7,250 nt of DNA from Thiotrichales bacterium (GTDB taxonomy: Bacteria > Pseudomonadota > Gammaproteobacteria > Thiomicrospirales > Thiomicrospiraceae): assembly GCA_014763835.1 (NCBI GenBank), contig JACXUQ010000061.1:1-7250 (forward strand). The letters run 5' to 3'. The translations under genes and the position numbers were made by a program. A model generated the notes under the pieces. That model saw only the letters and a list, made by a program, of their open reading frames with translations. It did not search any database and had not been told where the DNA came from. Of the stretch, positions 1 through 6,940 are shown in pieces. Each line of letters opens with the position of its first letter. Positions within the stretch are counted from its first letter, which is position 1.

Positions 1-21
1 CTTCGTGGTTAATTTTTGCCA

Positions 22-2124
22 TTATTTCACGCGCATCCCGGGCTGTGCACCTTCGTCGGGCGAGAGTACAAACAGGTCTTTGCCGCCGGGGCCTGCCGCC
101 AGCACCATGCCTTCGGACATGCCGAAACGCATTTTGCGCGGCTTGAGGTTGGCGACCATGACCGTCAGTTTACCAATCAGTTGCTCTGGCTCATAGGCTG
201 ATTTGATGCCGGCGAAAACCTGGCGCTGTTCAAAACCGATATCCAATGTCAACTTGAGCAGCTTGTCGGCTTCCGGAACGGCTTCGGCATTGACGATTTT
301 GGCGATGCGCAGGTCGATTTTGCCGAAATCAGTAATTTCAATCTCTTCCATTAATGGATCGTAACTGACAGACCCGGCCTGTTGAGTTTTTTCAGCAGGT
401 TTTTCGGCCTTTTTCGGCGCGGCGGTTTGTAGCGTCTGTTTAGAGGCATCCAGCATTTTTTGCACTTGGTCCATTTCCAAACGGGTCAATAGGGCATTGA
501 ACGGATTAATGCTGTGTCCCATCAATGGTTGCTGTACATCCGACCAGTTCCAGCCGTCAAGCTTGAGGAATTCACGAGCTTTTTCCGCCGTAGCCGGAAT
601 AACCGGCGCCAGATAGGTCATTAAAACACGGAACAGGTTGATACCGACACTGACCGACTCGTGCAGTTCGACTTCTTTGCCTTCCTCTTTTGCCAAAACC
701 CAAGGCGCGGTTTCGGCAATGTATTCGTTGGCGCGATCCGCCAAGGCCATGATTTCGCGCATGGCTTGGCCGTATTCGCGTTTTTCGTAGAGTTCGGCGA
801 TCATCTCCGCTTCATTCGCCAGACCTTGATAAATGGCTTGAGCGTCGGCAGACCAGCTATTTGCCAGTTTGCCGTCGAATTTTTTCATCACAAAACCGGC
901 GCAGCGGCTGGCGATATTGACGACTTTTCCGACCAGATCGGAGTTGACGCGCTGTACGAAGTCTTCGAGGTTGAGGTCGATGTCGTCAATGCGGCTGTTC
1001 AGTTTAGCGGCGAAATAGTAACGCAGGTATTCCGGATTCAGGTGGTCCAGATAGGTGCGCGCCATAATGAAGGTGCCGCGCGATTTGGACATTTTCTGGC
1101 CGTCAACTGTCAGGAAGCCGTGGGCGTAGATGGCGTCCGGTGTGCGGAAACCGGCACCGGAGAGCATCGCCGGCCAGAACAGAGCGTGGAAATAGATGAT
1201 GTCTTTGCCGATGAAATGGTACACCTCGGCATCGCTGTCTTTGGCCCAGTAGTCGTCAAAGTTCAGACCACTCTTGGCGCAATAGGCTTTGAAGCTCGCT
1301 ATATAGCCGACCGGTGCGTCCAGCCAGACATAGAAATATTTGTCGGTTTCGCCCGGAATCTGGAAGCCGAAGTAGGGTGCATCGCGCGAGATGTCCCAAC
1401 CACGCAGGCCGGCTTGGAACCATTCATCGAGTTTGTTGGAAATCTGCGTCTGCAAATGGCCTTTGTGCGTCCATTCTTTGAGCATGTCTTCAAAATGAGA
1501 AAGCTCGAAGAAGAGGTGGTCGGTCTCTTTTTCAACCGGTGTCGCACCGGAAACCGCTGACTTAGGATTGAGCAGTTCGGTCGGGCTATAGGTGGCGCCG
1601 CACACTTCGCAGTTGTCGCCGTATTGATCTTCGGCCTTACATTTGGGGCAGGTGCCCTTGATGAAACGGTCCGGCAGGAACATCGATTTTTCCGGATCGT
1701 AGAATTGGGTAATGGTCTTGCGGCTGATATGGCCTTTGTCTTTCAGTTGGGTGTAGATATAGCCGGCCAGCTCTTCGTTTTCAGGCGAATTGGTACTGTG
1801 GTAGTGGTCGAAGCCGATATTGAAGCCGGCAAAATCCGCCTGATGCTCTTGCGAGGATTTTTCAATCAGCTGTTCCGGCGTAATGCCTTCGGCCTGTGCG
1901 CGCAGCATAATCGGCGTACCGTGGGCATCGTCGGCACAGACGTAGGTACAGTGATGGCCGCGCATTTTCTGAAAACGCGCCCAGATATCGGTCTGGATAT
2001 ATTCCACCAAATGTCCCAGATGAATCGGCCCGTTGGCGTACGGCAGGGCGCTGGTAATCAGGATTTTGCGTGGTGTTTGGGCGTGTGAGAGCTGGTTTTC
2101 AGACATCTTGGTGGCATCCATCAT
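22..2124 (-). CDS. metG: Methionyl-tRNA synthetase (MetG), class I, with C-terminal tRNA-binding domain
   Basis: Cytoplasmic enzyme that uses ATP to attach methionine to tRNA-Met, both initiator and elongator. Of 700 residues, the Rossmann catalytic core holds the class I signature HLGH at 35-38 and KMSKS at 344-348. The inserted zinc knuckle has four cysteines (C159, C162, C172, C175) spaced as in the E. coli enzyme, and the WLDAP block lies at 267-271. An alpha-helical anticodon-binding region follows, then a Lys/Ala/Pro-rich linker at about 557-586. Residues about 597-700 form an EMAP/Trbp111-like OB-fold tRNA-binding domain (KIDLRIAKI; NLKPRKMRFG; ending PGMRVK) used for dimerisation and tRNA binding. 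It is slightly longer than E. coli MetG (677) because of the N-terminus and linker. The start is uncertain: ATG codons at 2124, 2121 and 2106 are all in frame, and the first has no clear Shine-Dalgarno. Homology begins only near residue 19, so any of them would give a functional protein. Only 21 bases follow the stop in the window. Identification is very secure. Confidence 0.98.
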   Translation of the reverse strand: MMDATKMSENQLSHAQTPRKILITSALPYANGPIHLGHLVEYIQTDIWARFQKMRGHHCTYVCADDAHGTPIMLRAQAEGITPEQLIEKSSQEHQADFAGFNIGFDHYHSTNSPENEELAGYIYTQLKDKGHISRKTITQFYDPEKSMFLPDRFIKGTCPKCKAEDQYGDNCEVCGATYSPTELLNPKSAVSGATPVEKETDHLFFELSHFEDMLKEWTHKGHLQTQISNKLDEWFQAGLRGWDISRDAPYFGFQIPGETDKYFYVWLDAPVGYIASFKAYCAKSGLNFDDYWAKDSDAEVYHFIGKDIIYFHALFWPAMLSGAGFRTPDAIYAHGFLTVDGQKMSKSRGTFIMARTYLDHLNPEYLRYYFAAKLNSRIDDIDLNLEDFVQRVNSDLVGKVVNIASRCAGFVMKKFDGKLANSWSADAQAIYQGLANEAEMIAELYEKREYGQAMREIMALADRANEYIAETAPWVLAKEEGKEVELHESVSVGINLFRVLMTYLAPVIPATAEKAREFLKLDGWNWSDVQQPLMGHSINPFNALLTRLEMDQVQKMLDASKQTLQTAAPKKAEKPAEKTQQAGSVSYDPLMEEIEITDFGKIDLRIAKIVNAEAVPEADKLLKLTLDIGFEQRQVFAGIKSAYEPEQLIGKLTVMVANLKPRKMRFGMSEGMVLAAGPGGKDLFVLSPDEGAQPGMRVK

Positions 2125-2170
2125 TGCTGTTTGTTGTAAGCATTTACATTGAGATTGAAATTAACCAAGT

Positions 2171-2176
2171 ATTATA
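2171..2176 (-). promoter_or_regulatory. Probable -10 element of the metG promoter
   Basis: Read on the minus strand this is a perfect TATAAT, about 47 bases upstream of the first metG ATG, predicting transcription from about 2164 and a leader of roughly 40 bases. No good -35 hexamer is found at 16-18 bases upstream. The upstream dinucleotide TG is one base out of place for a true extended -10. The assignment therefore rests on the -10 and its position alone. Confidence 0.5.
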
Positions 2177-2283
2177 GCCAGTTTGAAGCGCCGGGTGTGT
2201 TGATTGTTTTCTAAAATTGCCGGGTAATAGGCTGTTTTGCTACGTGGTTGATTTGGCAGGATACGTCTTTTTGCAGATTGTGT

Positions 2284-2312
2284 TTGAAACCCCGGGATGA
2301 CTCCTTTATCAT
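2284..2312 (+). promoter_or_regulatory. Sigma-70-type promoter of the STAS gene
   Basis: TTGAAA at 2284-2289 (five of six matches to the -35 consensus) is separated by exactly 17 bases from TATCAT at 2307-2312 (five of six matches to the -10). Initiation is predicted near 2319, giving a leader of about 50 bases before the GTG start at 2370. Both hexamers and the ideal spacing make this the best promoter in the window. It suggests that the STAS gene is expressed on its own under the housekeeping sigma factor. Confidence 0.65.
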
Positions 2313-2327
2313 TCACCTAAAAATCGA

Positions 2328-2348
2328 GTGTGCATATGCAAAGCGCAC
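2328..2348 (+). other. Leader hairpin upstream of the STAS gene
   Basis: GTGTGC (2328-2333) can pair with GCGCAC (2343-2348), giving six base pairs including one G-U, around a nine-base loop. It also contains the palindrome TGCATATGCA at 2331-2340. It lies between the predicted transcription start and the ribosome binding site, so it could affect transcript stability, or the palindrome could be a protein-binding site. No function can be assigned from sequence alone. Confidence 0.3.
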
Positions 2349-2359
2349 GGACGTTAATC

Positions 2360-2365
2360 GGGAGG
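2360..2365 (+). promoter_or_regulatory. Strong Shine-Dalgarno that fixes the STAS GTG start
   Basis: GGGAGG lies four bases before the GTG at 2370. There is no ATG at the N-terminus of the open frame, and the beta-strand pattern of the STAS fold begins within about ten residues, so this site decides the start codon. Confidence 0.75.
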
Positions 2366-2369
2366 CAGA

Positions 2370-2681
2370 GTGGGCGTTCATTGTCAGGTAGCGGAAAGCA
2401 AGGTGGTTATTAGCATTGAAGGGAGCTTTGATGTGAGCTGCTATGATGATTTCAATGATGCTTACAAGCCTTATCTGGCGGATGGCGGCAGTGTGTTTGT
2501 TATCGATATGTTTAAAACCGATTATCTCGACAGTTCTGCCTTGGGGATGCTGCTGTTATTGCGCGAGCGTACCGGCGGCGACAAGCGCCGCATCCAGATT
2601 ATCCACGTCAATCAAGCGGTTATGGATATTCTCAAAGTGGCGCACTTTGACCAGCTTTTTGCGGTGCAGCCGCAGGCTTGA
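2370..2681 (+). CDS. Single-domain STAS protein (anti-sigma factor antagonist-like)
   Basis: A 103-residue soluble protein that is a STAS domain from end to end, the size of SpoIIAA/RsbV-type antagonists. The diagnostic block is at residues 51-66: the strand ending in DYLD, then D54-S55-S56-A-L-G, then a Leu-rich helix and RE. In this family a serine of the DSS motif is phosphorylated by a partner anti-sigma kinase and dephosphorylated by a PP2C-type phosphatase. By position Ser56 is the likely site, as in Pseudomonas HsbA and close to Ser58 of SpoIIAA. The N-terminal strands (KVVISIEGSFDV) and C-terminal helix (AVMDILKVAHF) also fit the fold. There is no signal peptide, membrane segment or fused transporter, which argues against a SulP or MlaB role, though a MlaB-like role cannot be fully excluded. 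No kinase or phosphatase partner is encoded nearby, so the signalling pathway is unknown. It starts with GTG after a strong ribosome binding site, has its own promoter, and converges on mrp. Confidence 0.85.
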   Translation: MGVHCQVAESKVVISIEGSFDVSCYDDFNDAYKPYLADGGSVFVIDMFKTDYLDSSALGMLLLLRERTGGDKRRIQIIHVNQAVMDILKVAHFDQLFAVQPQA

Positions 2682-2694
2682 ACCCCGCGGTTTT
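2668..2694 (+). terminator. Candidate intrinsic terminator of the STAS gene
   Basis: AGCCGCAGG (2668-2676) can pair with CCCGCGGTT (2684-2692) with one A-C mismatch and one G-U pair. The loop of seven bases contains most of the TGA stop codon, and a short T run with a later TTTT follows. It overlaps the end of the STAS coding region and sits in the 26-base gap before the convergent mrp stop. The T tract is short, so strength is uncertain. No comparable signal is seen for mrp in the other direction. Confidence 0.4.
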
Positions 2695-2707
2695 CCCGTA
2701 TTTTAAT

Positions 2708-3832
2708 TCAGCTCTTCTGAATGACGATATTGGGGAACAGATTGCCGTAGTTGCGCTTGCTTACGCCGATTTTGGCGCTGACCTGGTGGGCGATATGCCG
2801 GTATTTCTGGGCGATGGCGCTGCCCGGTTCGGCGGTGACGGTCGGTTCGCCGCGATCCGCCTCTTCACGGATGCGTTTTTCTAACGGCAAAGAGCCTAAA
2901 AAATCCACCCCGTAGGTTTTGGCCAGCGTTTCACCGCCGTGTTCCCCAAAAATCGCCTCTTCATGACCGCACTGGCTGCAGATATGGGTGGCCATGTTTT
3001 CAATCACGCCGAGAATCGGAATTTCGACTTTCTCGAACATCTTCAAACCCTTTTTGGCATCAATCAACGCGACCTGTTGCGGGGTGGTGACGATAATCGC
3101 CCCGGTGACTGGAATTTGCTGCGCCAGTGTCAGTTGCACATCGCCGGTTCCCGGCGGCAGGTCGATAATCAGATAGTCCAGATCATCCCATTGGGTTTCC
3201 TTGAGCAGTTGCGTCAGCGTTTGCGTCACGATCGGGCCGCGCCAGATCATCGGGGAGTCTTCTTCAATCAACAGGCCGATTGACATGACCTGCAAGCCGT
3301 AGGCGATCAGCGGCTGCATGGTTTTACCGTCTTTGGATTGCGGCTTATCCTTGATGCCGAGCATAGTGGGCAGGCTGGGGCCGTAAATGTCAGCGTCGAG
3401 AATGCCGACGCGCGCGCCTTCCTGTTGTAAAGCCAGTGCCAGGTTGACGCTGGTGGTGGATTTGCCCACGCCGCCTTTGCCTGACGCCACGGCGATAATG
3501 TTTTTGATGCCCGGCAGCGGCGTGGCGCCTTTTTGTACGTCGTGCGAGACGATTTTGGTGTGCCAGGTAAAGCGCACGCTGCTAATGTCGTCCAACTGGG
3601 TCAAGGCATGACTAAGGCGTTGTTCCAACGCGGGCCACAGGCTCTTGCAGGGAAACGGCAGGGTGAGTTCCAGTTGCAGAACGCCTTTTTTGAGCTGCAG
3701 ATTGCTGACTGCTTTAAGGCTCAGGAAGTCTTTTTGTGAAGTGGGTTCGATGACGGTTTTCAGCGCCGATTCGATTTGTTCTTGTTGGGCTTGGGAGATG
3801 CCGTTGCCGAAAAGTTTGTTCAAAATACCCAC
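2708..3832 (-). CDS. apbC: Mrp/ApbC-family Fe-S cluster carrier ATPase
   Basis: Cytoplasmic P-loop ATPase of the Mrp/Nbp35 family, which binds a [4Fe-4S] cluster at a dimer interface and passes it to apo-enzymes. The 374 residues have two parts. Residues about 15-95 form an N-terminal MIP18/DUF59-like domain (LPFPCKS at 58-64). From about 108 a MinD/ParA-type domain follows, with deviant Walker A GKGGVGKST at 118-126 (signature Lys119, catalytic Lys124), switch block DADIYGPS at 146-153 and Walker B-like LIIDLPPGTGD at 221-231. The cluster-binding CxxC is C285/C288. The length matches E. coli Mrp (about 369). The start is a GTG at 3832, supported by AAAGGA seven bases upstream; the nearby ATG at 3834 is in another frame and soon hits a stop. 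mrp and metG are also neighbours in E. coli, where they are divergent. Here they point the same way with the STAS gene between them. The symbol mrp is equally used. Confidence 0.96.
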   Translation of the reverse strand: MGILNKLFGNGISQAQQEQIESALKTVIEPTSQKDFLSLKAVSNLQLKKGVLQLELTLPFPCKSLWPALEQRLSHALTQLDDISSVRFTWHTKIVSHDVQKGATPLPGIKNIIAVASGKGGVGKSTTSVNLALALQQEGARVGILDADIYGPSLPTMLGIKDKPQSKDGKTMQPLIAYGLQVMSIGLLIEEDSPMIWRGPIVTQTLTQLLKETQWDDLDYLIIDLPPGTGDVQLTLAQQIPVTGAIIVTTPQQVALIDAKKGLKMFEKVEIPILGVIENMATHICSQCGHEEAIFGEHGGETLAKTYGVDFLGSLPLEKRIREEADRGEPTVTAEPGSAIAQKYRHIAHQVSAKIGVSKRNYGNLFPNIVIQKS

Positions 3833-3839
3833 ATTAAAA

Positions 3840-3845
3840 TCCTTT
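3840..3845 (-). promoter_or_regulatory. Shine-Dalgarno that fixes the mrp/apbC GTG start
   Basis: On the minus strand AAAGGA is followed by seven bases and then the GTG at 3832. The spacing is ideal and supports GTG over any internal start. Confidence 0.7.
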
Positions 3846-3876
3846 GTTGAAAGCCGTAGAGCAAAATAGTGCGGTC

Positions 3877-3885
3877 ATTTTAACA
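3877..3885 (-). promoter_or_regulatory. Extended -10 promoter of mrp/apbC
   Basis: Read on the minus strand the sequence is TGTTAAAAT, a TGn motif joined to a -10 hexamer with five of six matches. Transcription would start near 3870, giving a leader of about 38 bases. The -35 position holds only a T-rich stretch (three of six matches), which is normal for extended -10 promoters. Confidence 0.5.
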
Positions 3886-3915
3886 GGCCGGGTGCGGATT
3901 AAAAAATTACACTTT

Positions 3916-3955
3916 ATGGGGTTTTAATGAAAGGATGGGGTTTTGTTAAGGTTTT
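3916..3955 (+). repeat. Short G/T direct repeats in the mrp-mutL divergent region
   Basis: ATGGGGTTTT occurs at 3916-3925 and again at 3935-3944, 19 bases apart, with a shorter GGTTTT copy at 3950-3955. They lie between the two divergent promoters, upstream of both. Two copies nearly two helical turns apart could be a regulator site, but this may equally be low-complexity drift. Confidence 0.4.
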
Positions 3956-3998
3956 AGGCGGGGCGGTTGGCTAAGGGGGCGCCATCCGCGGGTAGCGG

Positions 3999-4007
3999 TG
4001 TTATAAT
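3999..4007 (+). promoter_or_regulatory. Perfect extended -10 promoter of the mutL-miaA operon
   Basis: TGTTATAAT is an exact TGn extended -10 with a consensus hexamer at 4002-4007. No convincing -35 exists 17 bases upstream; that spacer contains a small hairpin (CCGC 3986-3989 with GCGG 3995-3998). Initiation near 4014 would give a leader of about 20 bases if mutL starts at 4035, or about 100 bases if it starts at 4116. Confidence 0.6.
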
Positions 4008-4115
4008 GCGCGACTATTCGGATTTGATCGATTTATGCGGTATGGGATGTTGGAAGTGAATAACGCGGAGCAGGGTGCGGGAAATCAAAAGCGGGCGGGG
4101 TTTTCGGTAGCGGAA

Positions 4116-5948
4116 ATGCGCGCGCCGATAGCCTTGTTGCCGTCGCATCTGGCTGACCAGATTGCCGCTGGCGAGGTGGTGGAGCGTCCTGCGTCAGTGG
4201 TCAAGGAGTTGTTGGAAAACGCACTCGACTCCGGCGCGACGCAGATCGATATTGTTATTGAGCAGGGCGGCGAGAAGCTGATTCAGATTACCGATAATGG
4301 TTGCGGGATTCCCAAAGAGGAGTTGTTGCTGGCGGTCAGTCGTCATGCCACCAGTAAAATCCAGAGTTTGAAAGATTTGACGGCGGTAGCGACCCTGGGA
4401 TTTCGCGGTGAGGCGCTGGCGAGTATCAGTTCGGTTTCACGCTTTAGTCTGACCAGTAAAACCGCCGACAGTCCGGTCGCATGGCAGTTGCGTGGCGAAG
4501 GTGAAGGGCATTGGGGTGATATCACGCCAGTGGCCGGTCGCGTCGGCACACAGGTGTCGGTGGAGGACTTGTTTTTCAATACGCCGGCGCGCAAACGTTT
4601 CTTGCGCTCACCGCAAACCGAATTTATGCATATCGACCAGCTGGTCAAGCGTGTCATGCTGAGTCGTCCGGATGTGGGATTCAAACTGGTGCATAACGAT
4701 AAGGTGGTGCGCCAGGTGTTGCCTGTTATTGATGAGGCTAGCGCGCGTAAACGCCTTGCTCAACTGATGGGCCAGCCGTTTGTAGAGCAGAGCCTGGCGA
4801 TTGAGTTTGAGGGACAGCAGATTGAACTCAACGGTTGGGTGGGGTTGCCGACCTTTAACCGCAGTCAGACCGACATGCAGTATCTGTTTGTAAACGGCCG
4901 GATTGTACGTGACCGTCTATTGTCCTATGCCGTCAAGCAGGCGTATGCCGACGTGCTTTATCATGGCCGCCACCCGGCGTATGTGTTGTTTTTGCAAATG
5001 CCGCACGATCTGGTGGATGTGAATGTGCATCCGGCCAAGTATGAAGTGCGTTTTGCCAACGGTTCGTGGGCGTATGATTTTTTGCGGCGCTCAGTCAGGG
5101 ATGCCGTGGCCAAGCCGCTGAATGCCGAGCACGGCAGCGGCAAAGCGCTAGGCGTGTCAATGGGGACTCCGATTGCAGAGGGTTTCAAGGGCAACGGTCG
5201 CTTAAGCGAGCAGACGGCGTTTTTTAAAACTCAACAGGCCGGGTCTGGCCATCTGCAAGCCGCTTTGCAGTTCCAAATGCCGTCGTTGGCGGGTGTGGCG
5301 GAACCGCTTGCCTCCTATAATACCTTGTCGTCCGCTGTGGAAATTCCGCCTGCCGATGTGGGCGAATTTAAACTCGGTTTTGCCAAAATGCAGCTGCATG
5401 GCGTGTTTATTCTGGCCGAGAACGCGCGCGGTTTGGTGTTGGTGGATATGCACGCGGCACACGAGCGTGTGGTGTATGAGCGTTTGAAAAAACAGTGGCA
5501 ACAGCGCGCTTTAATCAGTCAGCCCTTGCTGGTGCCGATGGTGTTGACATTGGAGGCGTCGCAGCTGCTTGTGTGGCAGGCGTATGCAGAGTGGTTTGCC
5601 AAGCTGGGATTTGAAATGGAACCGCTTGGGCCGGAGCAGCTTAAAGTCAGTGCAGTGCCGGCGTTGTTGGCGAAGGGGAATGTTGTCCGCTTGGTCAACG
5701 ATATGCTGGCTGATTTGGCGGTAGCCGGGCAGACGCAGCAATTTGAAGAGCGCGTCAACGCGATGTTGTCGACTATGGCGTGCCACGGTTCCGTGCGCGC
5801 CAACCGTCAGTTGACCATCGAGGAGATGAATGCGTTGCTGCGCGAGATGGAGGCCACCGAGCGCTCCGATCAATGCAATCACGGCCGACCGACCTGGGTG
5901 CAGTTGTCGATGGAACAGTTGGACGGACTGTTTATGCGCGGTCAGTAA
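4116..5948 (+). CDS. mutL: DNA mismatch repair protein MutL, endonuclease-type
   Basis: Links MutS mismatch recognition to strand incision and excision. From the ATG at 4116 it has 610 residues, close to E. coli MutL (615), and alignment begins at once (LLPSHLADQIAAGEVVERP). An ATG at 4035 would add 27 residues with no family resemblance. Both starts have weak ribosome binding sites, so 4116 is preferred on homology only. The GHKL ATPase domain shows catalytic Glu31, DNGCGI at 60-65, GFRGEAL at 95-101 and DLFFNTPAR at 151-159. A transducer domain runs to about 330 and a non-conserved linker from about 335 to 415. The C-terminal domain has D444-M-H-A-x2-E450-x4-E455, ACHGSVRAN at 555-563, QCNHGRP at 586-592 and F606-x-R. 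These are the metal-binding endonuclease motifs, with DQHA as DMHA and CPHGRP as CNHGRP, as in Pseudomonas. QPLLVP at 469-474 matches the beta-clamp-binding motif. miaA follows 31 bases later. Confidence 0.97.
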   Translation: MRAPIALLPSHLADQIAAGEVVERPASVVKELLENALDSGATQIDIVIEQGGEKLIQITDNGCGIPKEELLLAVSRHATSKIQSLKDLTAVATLGFRGEALASISSVSRFSLTSKTADSPVAWQLRGEGEGHWGDITPVAGRVGTQVSVEDLFFNTPARKRFLRSPQTEFMHIDQLVKRVMLSRPDVGFKLVHNDKVVRQVLPVIDEASARKRLAQLMGQPFVEQSLAIEFEGQQIELNGWVGLPTFNRSQTDMQYLFVNGRIVRDRLLSYAVKQAYADVLYHGRHPAYVLFLQMPHDLVDVNVHPAKYEVRFANGSWAYDFLRRSVRDAVAKPLNAEHGSGKALGVSMGTPIAEGFKGNGRLSEQTAFFKTQQAGSGHLQAALQFQMPSLAGVAEPLASYNTLSSAVEIPPADVGEFKLGFAKMQLHGVFILAENARGLVLVDMHAAHERVVYERLKKQWQQRALISQPLLVPMVLTLEASQLLVWQAYAEWFAKLGFEMEPLGPEQLKVSAVPALLAKGNVVRLVNDMLADLAVAGQTQQFEERVNAMLSTMACHGSVRANRQLTIEEMNALLREMEATERSDQCNHGRPTWVQLSMEQLDGLFMRGQ

Positions 5949-5968
5949 GCGACTAATAAACAAAGATT

Positions 5969-5973
5969 AAAGG
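5969..5973 (+). promoter_or_regulatory. Shine-Dalgarno of miaA
   Basis: AAAGG lies six bases before the ATG at 5980, in the 31-base gap after mutL. No promoter is evident in this gap, which supports translation of miaA from a mutL-miaA transcript. Confidence 0.6.
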
Positions 5974-5979
5974 TAAGAG

Positions 5980-6930
5980 ATGTCGTTGCAAAGTTGGATT
6001 GAAAATAAGCGCGTGCTCGCCATTATGGGGCCGACCGCTTCCGGCAAAAGCCAGTTATCGATGGATTTGGCCAGGCTCTATCCGATTGAGATTATCAGTG
6101 TCGATTCAGCCTTGATCTACCGCGAGATGGATATTGGCACCGCCAAGCCGACGGATGAGGAGTTGCGCGCCGTGCCGCATCATCTGATCAACACGCATGA
6201 CGCTGCGGAGAGTTATTCGGCCTCGGAATTTGTGGAGGATGTACATTGTCTGGTAGCGGAAATTCTGGCACGCGGCCGTCTGCCGGTGATGGTGGGTGGC
6301 ACTATGATGTATTTCAATGCGTTGCAACAGGGGATGTCCGACTTACCGTCAGCCGATGAGGCGGTGCGCGAACGTCTGCAGACCGAGTGGCAGAGCGATC
6401 CGGCCAGTTTGCATGCGCGTTTGAGCGAGGTTGATCCAGTTTCGGCGGCGCGCATTCATCCGAATGACCCGCAACGTTTGATCCGTGCTTTGGAAGTCTA
6501 TGAGGTCAGTGGCAAAACCCTGACGGAGTTGCGCGAGCCTGCCAAAACGGCGTTGAGCGCGTTTGAATTGGTCAAGGTGGCCTTGATCCCGGAAGATCGG
6601 GCGCGATTGCATGCCCAGATTGCCCAGCGCTTCGAATTGATGCTTGGAGCGGGTTTTTTGAATGAGGTCAAACAGTTGATGGCAAGAGGTGATCTGCATC
6701 CTGAAATGACCTCTATCCGTAGCGTCGGTTACCGTCAGGCGTGGTCGTTTTTAAGTGGTGAAATCGATTATGAAACCTTTGTGCATAAGGGGGTTGTGGC
6801 GACGCGGCAGTTGGCCAAGCGACAATTGACCTGGCTGCGTAAGGAGCGGGATATGCATGTATTGGACCCTTTTGCCACTACCCGCGAACAGCGTCTGGCC
6901 GCTGTGCAAAATTTAATTGAAGCCTCTTAA
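5980..6930 (+). CDS. miaA: tRNA dimethylallyltransferase (MiaA)
   Basis: Transfers the dimethylallyl group of DMAPP to N6 of A37, next to the anticodon of tRNAs reading codons that begin with U, forming i6A37. The product is then normally thiomethylated by MiaB. The 316 residues match the usual family length (E. coli 316). The P-loop is GPTASGKS at 17-24, where E. coli has Thr in the last place; serine is conservative. The catalytic block is D42-S-x-L-I-Y-R-x-M-DIGTAKP (42-57), and GGTMMYFNAL is at 107-114. The HPNDPQRLIRALEVYEVSGK block is at 160-179, with a SVGYRQ motif and the Arg-rich ATRQLAKRQLTWLR segment near the C-terminus. All key elements are intact. It follows mutL as in most gammaproteobacteria, in the same operon. 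hfq, which usually comes next, does not start within the remaining 320 bases. Confidence 0.97.
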   Translation: MSLQSWIENKRVLAIMGPTASGKSQLSMDLARLYPIEIISVDSALIYREMDIGTAKPTDEELRAVPHHLINTHDAAESYSASEFVEDVHCLVAEILARGRLPVMVGGTMMYFNALQQGMSDLPSADEAVRERLQTEWQSDPASLHARLSEVDPVSAARIHPNDPQRLIRALEVYEVSGKTLTELREPAKTALSAFELVKVALIPEDRARLHAQIAQRFELMLGAGFLNEVKQLMARGDLHPEMTSIRSVGYRQAWSFLSGEIDYETFVHKGVVATRQLAKRQLTWLRKERDMHVLDPFATTREQRLAAVQNLIEAS

Positions 6931-6940
6931 TTGAAACTGC

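Noticed and set aside
661..1560. Open frame of 299 codons on the plus strand inside metG
   Set aside because: It is antisense to the well-conserved metG core and has no ribosome binding site or family resemblance; its length follows from the codon bias of metG.
2678..2884. Small plus-strand frame over the end of mrp/apbC
   Set aside because: It overlaps the STAS stop and conserved Mrp C-terminal coding sequence in antisense; composition is typical of a shadow frame.
5511..5963. Open frame of 150 codons on the minus strand over the end of mutL
   Set aside because: It is a mirror of the conserved MutL C-terminal domain, with no motif or start signal of its own.
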